Below, in pieces: positions 43,339 to 55,280 of a DNA stretch of 64,000 bases; position 1 is the stretch's first letter, and each line of letters starts with the position of its first letter. Both the position numbers and the translations under genes were made by a program. The stretch comes from Halopseudomonas nanhaiensis (lineage in GTDB: Bacteria; Pseudomonadota; Gammaproteobacteria; Pseudomonadales; Pseudomonadaceae), in assembly GCF_020025155.1 (NCBI RefSeq), contig NZ_CP073751.1, positions 744,001 through 808,000 on the forward strand. The letters run 5' to 3'. The notes below the pieces were generated by a model. It saw nothing but the letters and a program-made list of their open reading frames with translations, was not told the origin of the DNA and made no database searches.

Positions 43339-43749
43339 TCAGTCGCGCTCCGGCGCCTTGAGCAGGTCGCGAATCTCGGTCAGCAGGATTTCCTGCTTCG
43401 TCGGCGGGTTCGGTGGCGGTGGGACATCGGCTTCCTTGCGACGCATGCTGTTGATCACCTTGACCGCGACAAACACAGCCAGGGCGATGATCAGGAAATC
43501 GATCACGTTCTTGATGAACAGGCCGTAGCCCAGCGTGACGGCGGCCTGGTCCCCCTCCGCTGCGCGCAACACCACCGCCAGATCGACGAAGTCGACCCCG
43601 CCTATGAGCATCCCCAGGGGGGGCATGAAGATGTCAGCGACCAGGGAAGAAACGACCTTGTTGAACGCAGCGCCAATGATGATACCGACTGCCATGTCGA
43701 TGACATTGCCACGCATGGCGAAGCTCTTGAATTCACTAAGCAGGCTCAT
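43339..43749 (-). CDS. mscL: large-conductance mechanosensitive channel
   Basis: A 136-residue homopentameric channel that opens under extreme membrane tension during osmotic downshock. The N-terminus [29 protein letters not shown] holds the S1 helix and TM1 pore segment (GNVIDMAVG is diagnostic). TM2 is about residues 75-100 and the charged C-terminal bundle ([10 protein letters not shown]) ends the protein. Confidence 0.97.
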   Translation of the reverse strand: MSLLSEFKSFAMRGNVIDMAVGIIIGAAFNKVVSSLVADIFMPPLGMLIGGVDFVDLAVVLRAAEGDQAAVTLGYGLFIKNVIDFLIIALAVFVAVKVINSMRRKEADVPPPPNPPTKQEILLTEIRDLLKAPERD

Positions 43750-43784
43750 TGCTTCCTCGAATAATGGAATCTGTCGGCAGCAGC

Positions 43785-45236
43785 CTAGCGCAACCCAAGC
43801 GCGGTCTCAAGGCTTTCGCAGACGATGCGCAGCGTTTCGATGCGCGCATAGCGCTTGTCCTCGGCCGGGATGAGATGCCACGGGGCTTGGCGTGTGGAGG
43901 TGCGCGCTACCATGTCATTCATGGCCTGCTGGTAGGCGGGCCACTGCGCGCGGTTGCGCCAATCTTCGTCGGTCAGCTTGTAGCGCTTGACCGGAGTCTG
44001 CTCGCGCGCTTGAAAGCGGCGCAGTTGCTCGTCGGCGCTGATCGAAAGCCAGAACTTGATAATCGCGGTGCCGGCTTCGGCGAGCTGGCGCTCGAAGTCA
44101 TTGATTTCGGCATAGGCGCGGCGCCAGTCGTTGGGGGAGATAAATTCCTCCACGCGCTCGACCAGCACCCGGCCATAGTGGCTGCGATCGAACACCACGA
44201 CTGTCCCGGGTCTGGGGATGCGGCGCCAGAACCGCCACAGGTACGGATGGCTCCGCTCTTCGGGCGTGGGCGCGCTGGTGCCGTGCACTCGTAGCTGCCG
44301 CGGATCCAGACATTCGGTGATGCGTCGGATCGAGCCGCCCTTGCCAGCCGCATCGGTTCCTTCGAACACCAGTAGTAGGCTGCGCTGTGCGAATCCGCTG
44401 TGGCGGATCAGCTCGCGGAGGCGAGTCTGATAGTGTTCGAGTTGCTCCTTGTAGTCGGACTTCTTGAGCGCAAGGCTGAAGTCCAGCTGATCCTGGCGGC
44501 GCTCGGGCGAGCCGATCCATTGGAGGGCCTCTTCGGCATCGGTACGCTCGAGCACTCTCACGCAGGCATCGAGCACCAGTTCGCCAATGCGTATATCGCG
44601 GTAATCAGGATCATGACTGAGCACCTGATGCCAGGGCGACTCGTCCGTCGAGGTGAGCTCGCGCATCCGAGCGGCGCCCGCTCTCACATCCTCGTAGTCC
44701 GCGGCGCTGAAATCGCCCCATTCGCGCATGGCGACCGATTGTTCGCCAGGCTCCACGAGCGACTGCTGCTGCCCGCCGTGTTGCGGGGTGAGGTGCAGCC
44801 AGAGCTTGATGATGCCAACGCCGTCATCGACCAGTAGCTGTTCGAAGCGCAGCAGTTGGAGCATCTGTTGATCAAACTGCTCGCGGCTGATCTCGCCACG
44901 GCTGTACTGCATCAACGGCTGGTGGTACCAGGACCCGAGGTAAAATCCGATTTCGCCAGCAGGGGGTAAGCTTCGCCAGTAGCGCCACAGGCGCGGCATG
45001 TCGCGGTCGAGGCCGGTGGGCAGACTGAAGGCACGGGTGTTCAGATGGCGATTGTCCAGCCGCTTGTAAAAGGCGTAGATCGCCTCGGCCTTGCCGGCGA
45101 AGTCGTTGCCGCTGATCAGTACCAGCAACGGACCGCGCCCGGACTGGCGCAGCTCGTACTGGGCGTTGAGCAGCGCTTCGGTCAACGCTGCGTCCAGTTT
45201 CTTCAGTTCTTTTCCAGGTAGCGCGTCTTCGCTCAT
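43785..45236 (-). CDS. pap: polyphosphate:AMP phosphotransferase (two-domain PPK2)
   Basis: A 483-residue protein with two fused PPK2 domains, the class II arrangement that makes ADP from AMP and polyphosphate. The C-terminal domain (about 245-480) has an intact Walker A ([15 protein letters not shown]), lid arginines and Walker B ([16 protein letters not shown]). The N-terminal domain has a degenerate P-loop ([14 protein letters not shown]), as usual in this class. Its ATG directly abuts the TAG of the upstream EAL gene, so translation is coupled. Confidence 0.92.
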   Translation of the reverse strand: MSEDALPGKELKKLDAALTEALLNAQYELRQSGRGPLLVLISGNDFAGKAEAIYAFYKRLDNRHLNTRAFSLPTGLDRDMPRLWRYWRSLPPAGEIGFYLGSWYHQPLMQYSRGEISREQFDQQMLQLLRFEQLLVDDGVGIIKLWLHLTPQHGGQQQSLVEPGEQSVAMREWGDFSAADYEDVRAGAARMRELTSTDESPWHQVLSHDPDYRDIRIGELVLDACVRVLERTDAEEALQWIGSPERRQDQLDFSLALKKSDYKEQLEHYQTRLRELIRHSGFAQRSLLLVFEGTDAAGKGGSIRRITECLDPRQLRVHGTSAPTPEERSHPYLWRFWRRIPRPGTVVVFDRSHYGRVLVERVEEFISPNDWRRAYAEINDFERQLAEAGTAIIKFWLSISADEQLRRFQAREQTPVKRYKLTDEDWRNRAQWPAYQQAMNDMVARTSTRQAPWHLIPAEDKRYARIETLRIVCESLETALGLR

Positions 45237-45992
45237 CTAGGACCAGTTCACCTCGGGGAGCTCTTGGAATGCGGGCTTGGCAAACAGGTAGCCCTGAAAC
45301 AGATGGACACCCAGTCCCTTGAGGAATTCGAGTTCGCCTGTACTTTCTATCCCTTCAGCGATGATGTCGATGTTGAGCGTTCTGGCCACCCCGATGATCC
45401 CCTGCACGATTGCCTGGCGTACCGGGTGCTGATCGATATCGCGGATGATCTCCATGTCCAGCTTGATGATGTCCGGCTGGAATTCGGCGAGCAGGTTCAG
45501 GCCCGCGTAGCCGGCACCGAAATCGTCAATGGCGGTCATGAAGCCTTGTCGCTTGTACTCGGTCATGATGGCCTTGAGATGCCCGTGGTCGACCACGCGC
45601 TCGTTCTCCGTCACCTCGAAGATCAGACGGTCCGCGGGGAAGCCCACCCGACGAGCGGCCTCCAGCGTGGCGCGAATACAGGTCGCTGCCTGATAGACCG
45701 CGTTGGGCATGAAGTTGATGCTCAGAAAGCAGGGTACGTTGAGCCGAGCGGCCAGCTCGACGGCCTTGACCCGGCAGGACTGATCGAAGCTGTAGCGATT
45801 CGAGTCGTTGACCTGGGCCAGAATCCCCCCGGCACCGCTACCATCCAGTCCGCGGACCAGCGCCTCGTAGGCGTAGATAGAGTTGTCACGAATGTCGACG
45901 ATCGGTTGGAACGCCATGGTGAAATCGAAGCCGAGCGATTGTCCGTTCTGGCAGGCCGAGCAAGGCTTGGGTTGTTGTGATGCGCTAATCAT
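45237..45992 (-). CDS. stand-alone EAL-domain c-di-GMP phosphodiesterase
   Basis: A 251-residue protein that is essentially one EAL domain after a short N-terminal tail with a CSAC motif (CxxC). Catalytic residues look complete: EAL in AYEALVRG, NFMPNA Asn, FEVTENE Glu, AIDDFGAG Asp pair, IIKLDME Lys, IAEGIE Glu and LFQGYLFAKP Gln. Active hydrolysis of c-di-GMP to pGpG is therefore likely. The start at 45992 has AAGGACC upstream. It is the first gene of a two-gene unit with pap. Confidence 0.9.
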   Translation of the reverse strand: MISASQQPKPCSACQNGQSLGFDFTMAFQPIVDIRDNSIYAYEALVRGLDGSGAGGILAQVNDSNRYSFDQSCRVKAVELAARLNVPCFLSINFMPNAVYQAATCIRATLEAARRVGFPADRLIFEVTENERVVDHGHLKAIMTEYKRQGFMTAIDDFGAGYAGLNLLAEFQPDIIKLDMEIIRDIDQHPVRQAIVQGIIGVARTLNIDIIAEGIESTGELEFLKGLGVHLFQGYLFAKPAFQELPEVNWS

Positions 45993-46096
45993 TGAACTGG
46001 TCCTTTTCTTCCCCTGCCCCCACACTATAGTGAAATCCGTTTAGGGGCTACGATGTGACACCAGCGTGGTGGCAAAGTGCCTCTTTCTGTTTTAGC

Positions 46097-46112
46097 AGGA
46101 GATATGTTTTTG
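46097..46112 (+). promoter_or_regulatory. ribosome-binding site that fixes a TTG start for radA
   Basis: AGGAG at 46097-46101 is 2 nt from an in-frame ATG (46104), too close, but 8 nt from TTG (46110). The protein from TTG begins LAKSKRIYGC, the family N-terminus. Confidence 0.6.
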
Positions 46113-47483
46113 GCAAAAAGTAAGCGGATATACGGCTGCACGGAATGCGGCGCTACATCCAGCAAATGGTCCGGCCAGTGTGCCGAGTGTCAGGCCTGGA
46201 ATACGCTGGTCGAAACCGTGGTCGATACCACTCCAACCGGTGGCAGCGCAGCGGGGCGCAGCAGCAACTGGGCAGGTGAACAGGCTCAGGTCCGCACTCT
46301 GGCCGAAGTATCCACCGAAGAAATGCCTCGGCAGGGCAGTGGTTCGTCGGAACTCGACCGTGTGCTCGGAGGCGGGCTGGTCGCCGGCTCGGTCGTACTG
46401 ATCGGCGGAGACCCCGGTATCGGCAAATCGACCATTTTGTTGCAGACACTCTGCCGCCTGGCCCAGGACATGCCTGCGCTCTATGTTACGGGTGAAGAGT
46501 CTCAGCAGCAGGTGGCCATGCGTGCCAGAAGACTGGGCTTGCCGGAAGACCGCCTGAAGGTGATGACTGAAACCTGTATCGAGAGCATCGTTGCCACGGC
46601 GCGACGGGAACAGCCGAAGGTGATGGTGGTGGACTCGATCCAGACAATCTTTACGGAGCAGTTGCAATCCGCCCCCGGAGGCGTGGCGCAGGTGCGTGAA
46701 AGCGCAGCGCTGCTGGTGCGGTATGCCAAGCAGAGTGGCACGGCGATCTTTCTCGTTGGCCACGTGACCAAGGAAGGAGCGCTGGCCGGTCCACGGGTAC
46801 TCGAGCACATGGTCGACACCGTGCTGTATTTCGAAGGGGAGTCCGACGGACGGTTGCGCATGCTCCGGGCGGTCAAGAATCGCTTCGGTGCGGTGAATGA
46901 ACTGGGCGTGTTCGCCATGACCGACAAGGGACTCAAGGAAGTGTCCAACCCGTCGGCCATTTTCCTGTCGCGCTACGAGGCGCCTATCCCTGGAAGCGTG
47001 GTCATGTCGACCTGGGAAGGCTCCCGGCCGATGCTGGTCGAGGTGCAGGCACTGGTCGATACCAGTCATCTGGGCAACCCGCGCCGCGTCACCCTGGGTC
47101 TGGACCAGAACCGCCTGGCCATGTTGCTCGCCGTGCTGCACCGCCATGGGGGCGTGGCGACCTACGATCAGGACGTGTTCGTCAATGTGGTCGGCGGGGT
47201 GAAGGTGCTGGAAACCGCTTCGGATCTTGCGTTGCTCGCGGCTGTCATGTCCAGCCTGCGCAGCCGACCGCTACCGATGGACCTGATGGTGTTCGGCGAG
47301 CTGGGATTGTCTGGCGAGGTCCGACCAGTGCCCAGCGGACAGGAGCGCCTGAAGGAGGCGGCGAAGCATGGCTTCGCGCGCGCCATCGTTCCGAAAGGGA
47401 ATGCCCCGAAGGAAAGCCCTCCCGGGATGACGGTGGTGCCTGTCACCCGGTTGGACGAAGCACTGTCGGCGATCTTCGAATAG
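46110..47483 (+). CDS. radA: DNA repair protein RadA (Sms)
   Basis: A 457-residue branch-migration ATPase for recombination intermediates. It has an N-terminal C4 zinc finger (YGCTECG and GQCAECQ), a RecA-like core with Walker A GGDPGIGKST near residue 95, the RadA-specific KNRFG motif (KNRFGAVNELGVF) near 252, and a C-terminal Lon-protease-like domain. The start is taken as TTG at 46110 because of ribosome-binding-site spacing. It is convergent with the PilZ gene, the same pairing as PA4609/PA4608 in P. aeruginosa. Confidence 0.96.
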   Translation: MAKSKRIYGCTECGATSSKWSGQCAECQAWNTLVETVVDTTPTGGSAAGRSSNWAGEQAQVRTLAEVSTEEMPRQGSGSSELDRVLGGGLVAGSVVLIGGDPGIGKSTILLQTLCRLAQDMPALYVTGEESQQQVAMRARRLGLPEDRLKVMTETCIESIVATARREQPKVMVVDSIQTIFTEQLQSAPGGVAQVRESAALLVRYAKQSGTAIFLVGHVTKEGALAGPRVLEHMVDTVLYFEGESDGRLRMLRAVKNRFGAVNELGVFAMTDKGLKEVSNPSAIFLSRYEAPIPGSVVMSTWEGSRPMLVEVQALVDTSHLGNPRRVTLGLDQNRLAMLLAVLHRHGGVATYDQDVFVNVVGGVKVLETASDLALLAAVMSSLRSRPLPMDLMVFGELGLSGEVRPVPSGQERLKEAAKHGFARAIVPKGNAPKESPPGMTVVPVTRLDEALSAIFE

Positions 47484-47576
47484 AAGAAAAAATTGGTTTG
47501 AGGCGGCCGGGCAGTTCCGTCCCGACCATCACCGCGTGCGGCTCTGAAAATTGCGGGCGACGTCAGGCCAGGACGG

Positions 47577-47942
47577 TCACCTGGGCTCCAGAAGCGTGGC
47601 CAGTTCGCGCTCCAGACAGGCTTCATCATTCAGGTTCAACGCGATCAGCCGCCGAAGGTGACTGATCGAATCCAGATCGATGTGATCGCAGCGAAAGCCG
47701 AGCAGACCTTCCTCGTGATGAACCAGCGTGGTTTCCATGCGGATCTGGTTTCCTTCCGACAGGTTGATAATTGCCAGAAACGGCTCGTGCGGGTTGGCCG
47801 GGACCCAATCTTCGGGCTGCTGCACAAGCAGGCCGCGAAGCGAAACATCGAGGAGCTGCACCGTCATGCCCATGGCGTCCTGCTGCAACACGGTGTCTGC
47901 ATCGAACGGAATGCGGGTGAAACGGCGCCTTTCATCGGTCAT
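47577..47942 (-). CDS. mapZ: PilZ-domain c-di-GMP receptor (MapZ-like)
   Basis: A 121-residue single PilZ domain. The c-di-GMP-binding motifs are ERRRFTR (RxxxR, near residue 4) and DVSLRG (DxSxxG, near 32). The C-terminal segment HIDLDSISHLRRLIALNLND closely matches my recollection of P. aeruginosa MapZ (PA4608), which binds the chemotaxis methyltransferase CheR1 when loaded with c-di-GMP. The position beside radA agrees. That it acts on a CheR here is inference, since no chemotaxis gene is in the window. Confidence 0.85.
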   Translation of the reverse strand: MTDERRRFTRIPFDADTVLQQDAMGMTVQLLDVSLRGLLVQQPEDWVPANPHEPFLAIINLSEGNQIRMETTLVHHEEGLLGFRCDHIDLDSISHLRRLIALNLNDEACLERELATLLEPR

Positions 47943-48053
47943 GGAGCACTACCTCCGGAGCGAGGACTACTGAATGTCATTCTCACTATAGTCAGATCGC
48001 GCCGAGCGGGTGGGAGAACCGCTGGATAGTCGGCGCGCCTGCTTCAGGAATGC

Positions 48054-48074
48054 AGCGCCGGTCGCCCGGCGCTT
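48054..48074 (-). terminator. hairpin after ettA
   Basis: AAGCGCCGG / CCGGCGCT with a 4-nt GCGA loop on the minus strand, starting 9 bp past the ettA stop. No U-run, so only a weak call. Confidence 0.4.
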
Positions 48075-48082
48075 GCAGGCGG

Positions 48083-49747
<1,665 letters not shown>

Positions 49748-49925
49748 GAGGGCATAACCTGCTGATCAGAGGAAACGGGATTCCCGCTCGGGAAATGGTG
49801 GCAAGGCTAGCCCAACTGAGTTCCCAGGGCAAACACCCTCCTGCGGCCCGACATCCGACGCTGCGGGTCGATTCTCCCGATGAAAGCGGTATAGTGGCCA
49901 ATTGATACACAATAAAGACAGCTCG

Positions 49926-52900
49926 ATGCCCAACGATACCGCGTCCGGTTCAAACCGGCCGCCACCGGATGACCGCCGTCCCCTTGCCATCGGGCTGACT
50001 CTGGTCGCCATCGCCGGGACGCTGCTCGCCTGGCTGATGGTCTGGCAGGCCTGGCAGGATTATCGCGTCCTGCGCAACCAGCATCAGGTGCAGGTCGAGG
50101 AGAGCGTCTGGGCCATGGCGGAGCAGTTGGGCGTCAACCTGACGCTCAAGTCGACTGCCGCCGAACATATCCTGCATCAGACACGGTCTGCAGAGGGCGG
50201 CATGCCGGCTTCCCTGCAGGAGCTCATCCCCGGCCTCATCGAAGTGAGGCACGTCACCCCCGATTCGCAATTGATCGACCAGCCGCTCGCGCCATGGATG
50301 CCCATGTTGCGCCGGCTGAGTCTTACCAACCAGCCTTACGCCATCGAGTTCGATCCCACACAGCGCCTGGTCTACTGGCTTATCGGAGGCCGAGATCCTG
50401 GTGAGTTCTGGGTCATGCTGGTGCGCGAGGAGGCCATCTCGGCGATGCTATGGAGCCACCCGGCGAGCGGTTTCAGCTGGCTGATCGAAGATGCAGGACA
50501 GGTGAGGGTGCTCGCCCGTCAGGAGTCCGGCGAGCTGATCTATGTGGACGAGCCGGCGCTCAATGCCGAGGAGCGCGAACGGGTGGCGGTCAGCGCGCCG
50601 GTCGAGGGAACGCTCTGGCAGGTCCGCGGCCTGATCGACGAAGGGTACTACGAGTCTCGCCTGGGACGCCTGATCATCACCAAGGCGGTGATCGTTGCAG
50701 CATTCGTTGCGGTGTTGCTGCTGGCTGTGTGGCTGGTTGCGCGGATGCAGTACGCCAACCGCCGCCTCGCCTATCGCAGTCAGCGTTCCCGCGAGGGGCT
50801 GGTGGAGGCCGAACGTCGCTACCGCGACATCTTCCAGAGCGTGGGGATGGCGCTGTGTCAGCTCAATCTGGCCGACCTGCGTGAGCATCTCGACCGGCTG
50901 GGCTTGCGCTCAGCGGCCGACCTGGACGCCTGGCTTGAAGCCGTCGACTCGCATTCCGAGCTGCTGCAACACATCCGTGTCGTCGACGCCAACCGCAATA
51001 CCCTGGAACTGCTCGGTCTGGATTCCGTACCGCAAATGGAGGTCATCCTTCAGGCGGACGAGCCTATCCGCAAGGGCGGTGCCCGCTACGCGCTGATGCT
51101 GGCGCTGATCGATCGGCAGGAGCGACTCGAACTGGAAACGCCCATGCGCACCGCGCGCGGGGCGTTACGCTACGTCTGGATGGTCATGCGACTGCCCGAA
51201 GATCTGGCCGACTACTCTGCCGTGACCATGAGCATCTCCGACATCACTGCCCGGCGGCAGGTCGAACTGACCATGATCGAGCGCGAGCGGTTCTGGTCCG
51301 GAGTGGTGAAGGCGGTACCGGACATCGTCTTCATCAAGGACATGCAGCGTAATCAATTCGTGTTCTCCAACCGTTCGCTGGCGCAGGCGCTGGGCTATAC
51401 GGAAGAGGAAGAGTCCGGATTCGGCCCCAGCTATCGCGACGAGATGGTCCATCCGGATGACCTCGAGTACGTTCTGGTGAATCGAAACCTGCAGCAGGTG
51501 CTGCCCGACGGAAAACTGCTCGACTGGCGCAATCGCTGGCGCCACAAGGACGGCAGCTGGCACTGGTTCAACGTCCGCATGAAGGTGCTGTCGCGGCTGC
51601 CCGACGGGCGCGCGCATCAGCTCATCGGCATTGTCAAGGACGTCCATCAGCAGACGCTGATGACTGAACGGCTGAAGACCGGCGAGCAGCGCTACCGGTT
51701 GCTGGCGGAGAACATCAGCGACGTGATCTGGGCCACCGACGAAGCGTTCGAGCTCAACTACGTCAGCCCGTCGGTCAAGCGTGCGCTCGGTTACGAGCCG
51801 GAGTTCCTAATCACTCACGGCTTCGTCGAAGTGGTGGCCGGCACGCGGTTCAACCGGTTCATGGGCGCGATGCTGCGCGAGCTGCAGCCAAGGATCAGCA
51901 ATCCGGAAAGCGCCGCCCTGCTTTGGCGGGAGGGCTTTCATCGGCAGACGACCTTCGACTGCATCAAGGCAGACGGTCACACCATACCGGTCGAGCTACG
52001 CGTATCGTTGATGTGGGACCCCTCCGGGCGCTTTCTGGGGATGCTCGGTATCGCCCGTGACATCAGCGAGCAGCGTCGTACCGAGAACCGCCTGCGGATG
52101 GCGGCAACGGTGTTCGAGAACACCACCGGAGCGATATTTGTTACCGACCCGGCCGGTTACATCGTCCAGGTGAATGAAAACTTCTCGCAGATCACCGGCT
52201 ACGACTCGGTAGAGGTGATCGACCAGACGCCTCAGGTCTTTGCCTCCGGGGTGCATGAGGAGCATTTCTATCGTAACGTTCTGACCGAGATGCAGCGCGA
52301 GGGGCGGTGGGAGGGCGAGGTCTGGCAGAAGCGCAAGAACGGCGAGATATTCCCCTCGTGGGCCGGGATCACCGCGGTTCAGGACAGCGATGGGGATCTG
52401 GTCAGCTACGTCTGCTTCTTCGTCGATATCAGTGAGCGCAAGGCCAGCGAAGCACGCATCGAAAGTCTCGCGTATTACGACGCCCTCACCGGGCTGCCGA
52501 ACCGGGCACTGTTTCAGGAGCGCCTGTCCAGCGCGCTCAAGGTGGCAGGACGGCGCAACGAGTGGATCGCGGTTCTGTTCCTCGACCTCGACCGATTCAA
52601 ACCCATCAACGACACCATGGGTCACGCCGCGGGCGACGTCATGCTCAAGGAAGTCGGCCAGCGCCTGCAGACCTGTATTCGCGAAAGCGACACTGTCGCC
52701 CGCATGGGTGGGGACGAGTTCACCATGCTGCTGGCAGGGCTGACCAGCCGCGAGTCGGCCATGCGTGCGGGCATCAGCGTGGCCGAGAAGATCCTTGAGC
52801 AGCTCGCACCTGCCTTCATATTGCAGGAGCGTGAATTCTTCATCAGTGCCAGCATCGGCATCGCACTGTCACCACAGGATGGCACCGAAGGCAGTCAGCT

Positions 52901-53765
52901 GTTGCAGAATGCCGATACGGCGATGTATCACGCCAAGAGCGCCGGCAAGGATACGTTCCAGTTCTATCAGGCGGAGATGAATGCCCGCGCACTGGAGCGG
53001 CTCAGTCTGGAGAACGATCTGCGCAAGGCGGTTCACGACGATGCCTTCACGCTGCACTTCCAGCCGCAGTTCGGCTGTGTCAGCGGTGAACTGACAGGTG
53101 TGGAGGCGCTGCTGCGCTGGCAGCATCCGACGCTGGGCGCGATCTCGCCTGCGGTGTTCATACCGGTTGCCGAAGAGATAGGGCTGGTCTCTGCCCTGGG
53201 CGACTGGGTGCTGGACCGGGCCTGCCGGCAGATGGCCGAGTGGCACGCGGCCGGTCATCCCCAGCCACGTATGGCGATCAATCTGTCCGGTCGCCAATTT
53301 GCCGAAGGTCGGCTGGCCGAGCAGGTGGCCAGGGTTATCCGACGGTACGATTTGCATCCGTCGTGCATCGAGCTGGAACTGACCGAAAGCATCCTGCTCC
53401 GGGATGTCGAAGAGACCATGCAGACGCTGGCTCAGCTGAAGGAGTTGGGCGTGCATATCGCGGTGGACGACTTCGGGACCGGCTACTCATCGCTCAATTA
53501 CCTGAAGGACTTTCCGATCGATACGCTGAAGATCGACCGTAGCTTCATCCAGGCGATGCATGCCGGCAGCCGTGATGCCCGGCTTGCTGAAGCCATCATT
53601 GCCATGGGACGTTCCCTGCAACTGATGGTCATCGCCGAGGGTGTCGAGACGGCCGAACAACACGAGCTGCTGCGCAGCTTCGGCTGTGACGAGGTCCAGG
53701 GCTTCTATCTAGGCAAACCAATGAGCGCCGAAGACCTGCGCGATAGACATCTGTCGCCTGCCTGA
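49926..53765 (+). CDS. multi-PAS GGDEF-EAL signalling protein (membrane)
   Basis: A 1279-residue protein. Two membrane helices (about 20-40 and 248-270) enclose a periplasmic sensor region; an incomplete PAS-like region (about 295-430) and three clearer PAS domains (about 450-560, 585-700 and 722-840) follow. The GGDEF motif is intact near 926 (ARMGGDEFTMLL), with an RESD inhibitory I-site exactly five residues before it. The EAL domain has GVEALLRWQHP near 1058, ELTESILL, AVDDFGTGYSS, LKIDRSF and IAEGVE, all catalytic positions retained. Both cyclase and phosphodiesterase activity are possible. The ATG at 49926 is preferred to a TTG 24 nt upstream. Confidence 0.9.
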   Translation: MPNDTASGSNRPPPDDRRPLAIGLTLVAIAGTLLAWLMVWQAWQDYRVLRNQHQVQVEESVWAMAEQLGVNLTLKSTAAEHILHQTRSAEGGMPASLQELIPGLIEVRHVTPDSQLIDQPLAPWMPMLRRLSLTNQPYAIEFDPTQRLVYWLIGGRDPGEFWVMLVREEAISAMLWSHPASGFSWLIEDAGQVRVLARQESGELIYVDEPALNAEERERVAVSAPVEGTLWQVRGLIDEGYYESRLGRLIITKAVIVAAFVAVLLLAVWLVARMQYANRRLAYRSQRSREGLVEAERRYRDIFQSVGMALCQLNLADLREHLDRLGLRSAADLDAWLEAVDSHSELLQHIRVVDANRNTLELLGLDSVPQMEVILQADEPIRKGGARYALMLALIDRQERLELETPMRTARGALRYVWMVMRLPEDLADYSAVTMSISDITARRQVELTMIERERFWSGVVKAVPDIVFIKDMQRNQFVFSNRSLAQALGYTEEEESGFGPSYRDEMVHPDDLEYVLVNRNLQQVLPDGKLLDWRNRWRHKDGSWHWFNVRMKVLSRLPDGRAHQLIGIVKDVHQQTLMTERLKTGEQRYRLLAENISDVIWATDEAFELNYVSPSVKRALGYEPEFLITHGFVEVVAGTRFNRFMGAMLRELQPRISNPESAALLWREGFHRQTTFDCIKADGHTIPVELRVSLMWDPSGRFLGMLGIARDISEQRRTENRLRMAATVFENTTGAIFVTDPAGYIVQVNENFSQITGYDSVEVIDQTPQVFASGVHEEHFYRNVLTEMQREGRWEGEVWQKRKNGEIFPSWAGITAVQDSDGDLVSYVCFFVDISERKASEARIESLAYYDALTGLPNRALFQERLSSALKVAGRRNEWIAVLFLDLDRFKPINDTMGHAAGDVMLKEVGQRLQTCIRESDTVARMGGDEFTMLLAGLTSRESAMRAGISVAEKILEQLAPAFILQEREFFISASIGIALSPQDGTEGSQLLQNADTAMYHAKSAGKDTFQFYQAEMNARALERLSLENDLRKAVHDDAFTLHFQPQFGCVSGELTGVEALLRWQHPTLGAISPAVFIPVAEEIGLVSALGDWVLDRACRQMAEWHAAGHPQPRMAINLSGRQFAEGRLAEQVARVIRRYDLHPSCIELELTESILLRDVEETMQTLAQLKELGVHIAVDDFGTGYSSLNYLKDFPIDTLKIDRSFIQAMHAGSRDARLAEAIIAMGRSLQLMVIAEGVETAEQHELLRSFGCDEVQGFYLGKPMSAEDLRDRHLSPA

Positions 53766-53866
53766 ACAGGATTTCTCCTGCAGCTGAGCGCATTTCATGT
53801 GCCAGCCGGACTGCGTTGCGCTAAAATGCGCCCCTCTTTTTTGACACTCCTATCAGGGGGCCGAAC

Positions 53867-55123
53867 ATGTTTAGCCGTTCCAACGATATTGCCACCGTCG
53901 ACGCCGAACTCTGGACTGCCATGCAGCAGGAGGCGCAGCGCCAGGAAGAGCATATCGAGCTGATCGCATCCGAGAACTACACCAGCCCTGCGGTCATGCA
54001 GGCGCAGGGTTCGGCCCTGACCAACAAGTACGCCGAAGGTTACCCGGGCAAGCGCTACTACGGCGGCTGCGACTACGTCGATATCGCCGAGCAGCTGGCT
54101 ATCGATCGCGCCAAGCAGCTGTTTGGTGCCGACTACGCAAACGTCCAGCCGCACGCCGGCTCGCAGGCCAATGCCGCGGTGTTTCAGGCGTTGCTGACGC
54201 CGGGCGATACCGTACTGGGGATGAGCCTTGCTCACGGCGGCCACCTCACCCATGGCGCGGGCGTCAATTTCTCCGGCAAGCACTACAATGCCGTGCAGTA
54301 CGGCATCAATACCGACACCGGTCTGATCGACTACGACGAAGTCGAGGCGCTGGCAGTCGAGCACAAGCCGAAGATGATCATCGCCGGTTTCTCTGCCTAC
54401 TCGCAGGTCCTGGACTTCGCCCGCTTCCGTGCCATCGCGGACAAGGTCGGGGCTTATCTGTTCGTCGATATGGCGCATGTTGCCGGACTGGTCGCCGCTG
54501 GCGTCTATCCGAACCCGGTGCCGTTCGCTGACGTGGTGACCACCACCACGCACAAGACCCTGCGCGGTCCGCGTGGCGGCCTGATCCTGGCAAAGGCCAA
54601 CGAAGCGCTGGAAAAGAAGCTGAATTCTGCAGTGTTTCCGGGTGGTCAGGGCGGTCCGCTGATGCACGTCATCGCCGCCAAGGCGATCTGCTTCAAGGAA
54701 GCGATGAGCCCCGAGTTCAAAACCTACCAGCAGCAGGTGGTGAAGAACGCCCAGGCAATGGCCGGCGTGTTCATCGAGCGCGGCTTCGACGTGGTATCGG
54801 GTGGCACGCAGAATCACCTGTTCCTGCTGTCGCTGATCAAGCAGGACATCACCGGCAAGGACGCCGACGCCGCTCTTGGCCGCGCGCACATCACCGTCAA
54901 CAAGAACGCGGTTCCCAACGACCCGCGTTCGCCGTTCGTCACGTCAGGCCTGCGTATCGGCACGCCGGCGGTGACCACCCGCGGTTTCAACGAGGCCGAT
55001 TGCCGCGAGCTGGCTGGCTGGATCTGCGACATCCTCGACAACATGGGCGATGAGTCTGTCATCGAGCGTGTCCGTGGCCAGGTTCAGCAGATCTGCAAGC
55101 GGTTGCCGGTGTACGTTGCCTGA
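53867..55123 (+). CDS. glyA: serine hydroxymethyltransferase
   Basis: A 418-residue PLP enzyme converting serine and tetrahydrofolate to glycine and 5,10-methylene-THF, the main source of one-carbon units. The conserved [17 protein letters not shown] block, the GGHLTHG region and the PLP-lysine motif [14 protein letters not shown] (near residue 229) are present. A TAAAAT at 53822-53827 may be its -10 box, though the -35 is poor. A ribosome-binding site AGGGGGC precedes the ATG, and a strong terminator follows. Confidence 0.98.
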   Translation: MFSRSNDIATVDAELWTAMQQEAQRQEEHIELIASENYTSPAVMQAQGSALTNKYAEGYPGKRYYGGCDYVDIAEQLAIDRAKQLFGADYANVQPHAGSQANAAVFQALLTPGDTVLGMSLAHGGHLTHGAGVNFSGKHYNAVQYGINTDTGLIDYDEVEALAVEHKPKMIIAGFSAYSQVLDFARFRAIADKVGAYLFVDMAHVAGLVAAGVYPNPVPFADVVTTTTHKTLRGPRGGLILAKANEALEKKLNSAVFPGGQGGPLMHVIAAKAICFKEAMSPEFKTYQQQVVKNAQAMAGVFIERGFDVVSGGTQNHLFLLSLIKQDITGKDADAALGRAHITVNKNAVPNDPRSPFVTSGLRIGTPAVTTRGFNEADCRELAGWICDILDNMGDESVIERVRGQVQQICKRLPVYVA

Positions 55124-55167
55124 GCTGCAGCCTCCCGCTTCACGCGGGATAGGTAACGGTCGATAAC

Positions 55168-55203
55168 CAAACCCCCTGTCAGTTCGCTGCCAGGGGGTTT
55201 TTA
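55168..55203 (+). terminator. rho-independent terminator after glyA
   Basis: AAACCCCCTG / CAGGGGGTTT with a 12-nt loop, followed by TTTATAT. A second small hairpin (CCCGC/GCGGG) lies just upstream. Confidence 0.85.
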
Positions 55204-55280
55204 TATGTGGCAATTGGCCGCTTGGCAGGGGCTGCCTGGGGGGCTAGCATGGATGAAAACAACAACAAGGAGCGCTCGCC

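Noticed and set aside
42546-43361. A 271-codon plus-strand frame opposite rlmG
   Set aside because: Shadow of rlmG, whose SAM and NPPF motifs are intact; it also runs into the mscL-rlmG gap without any signal.
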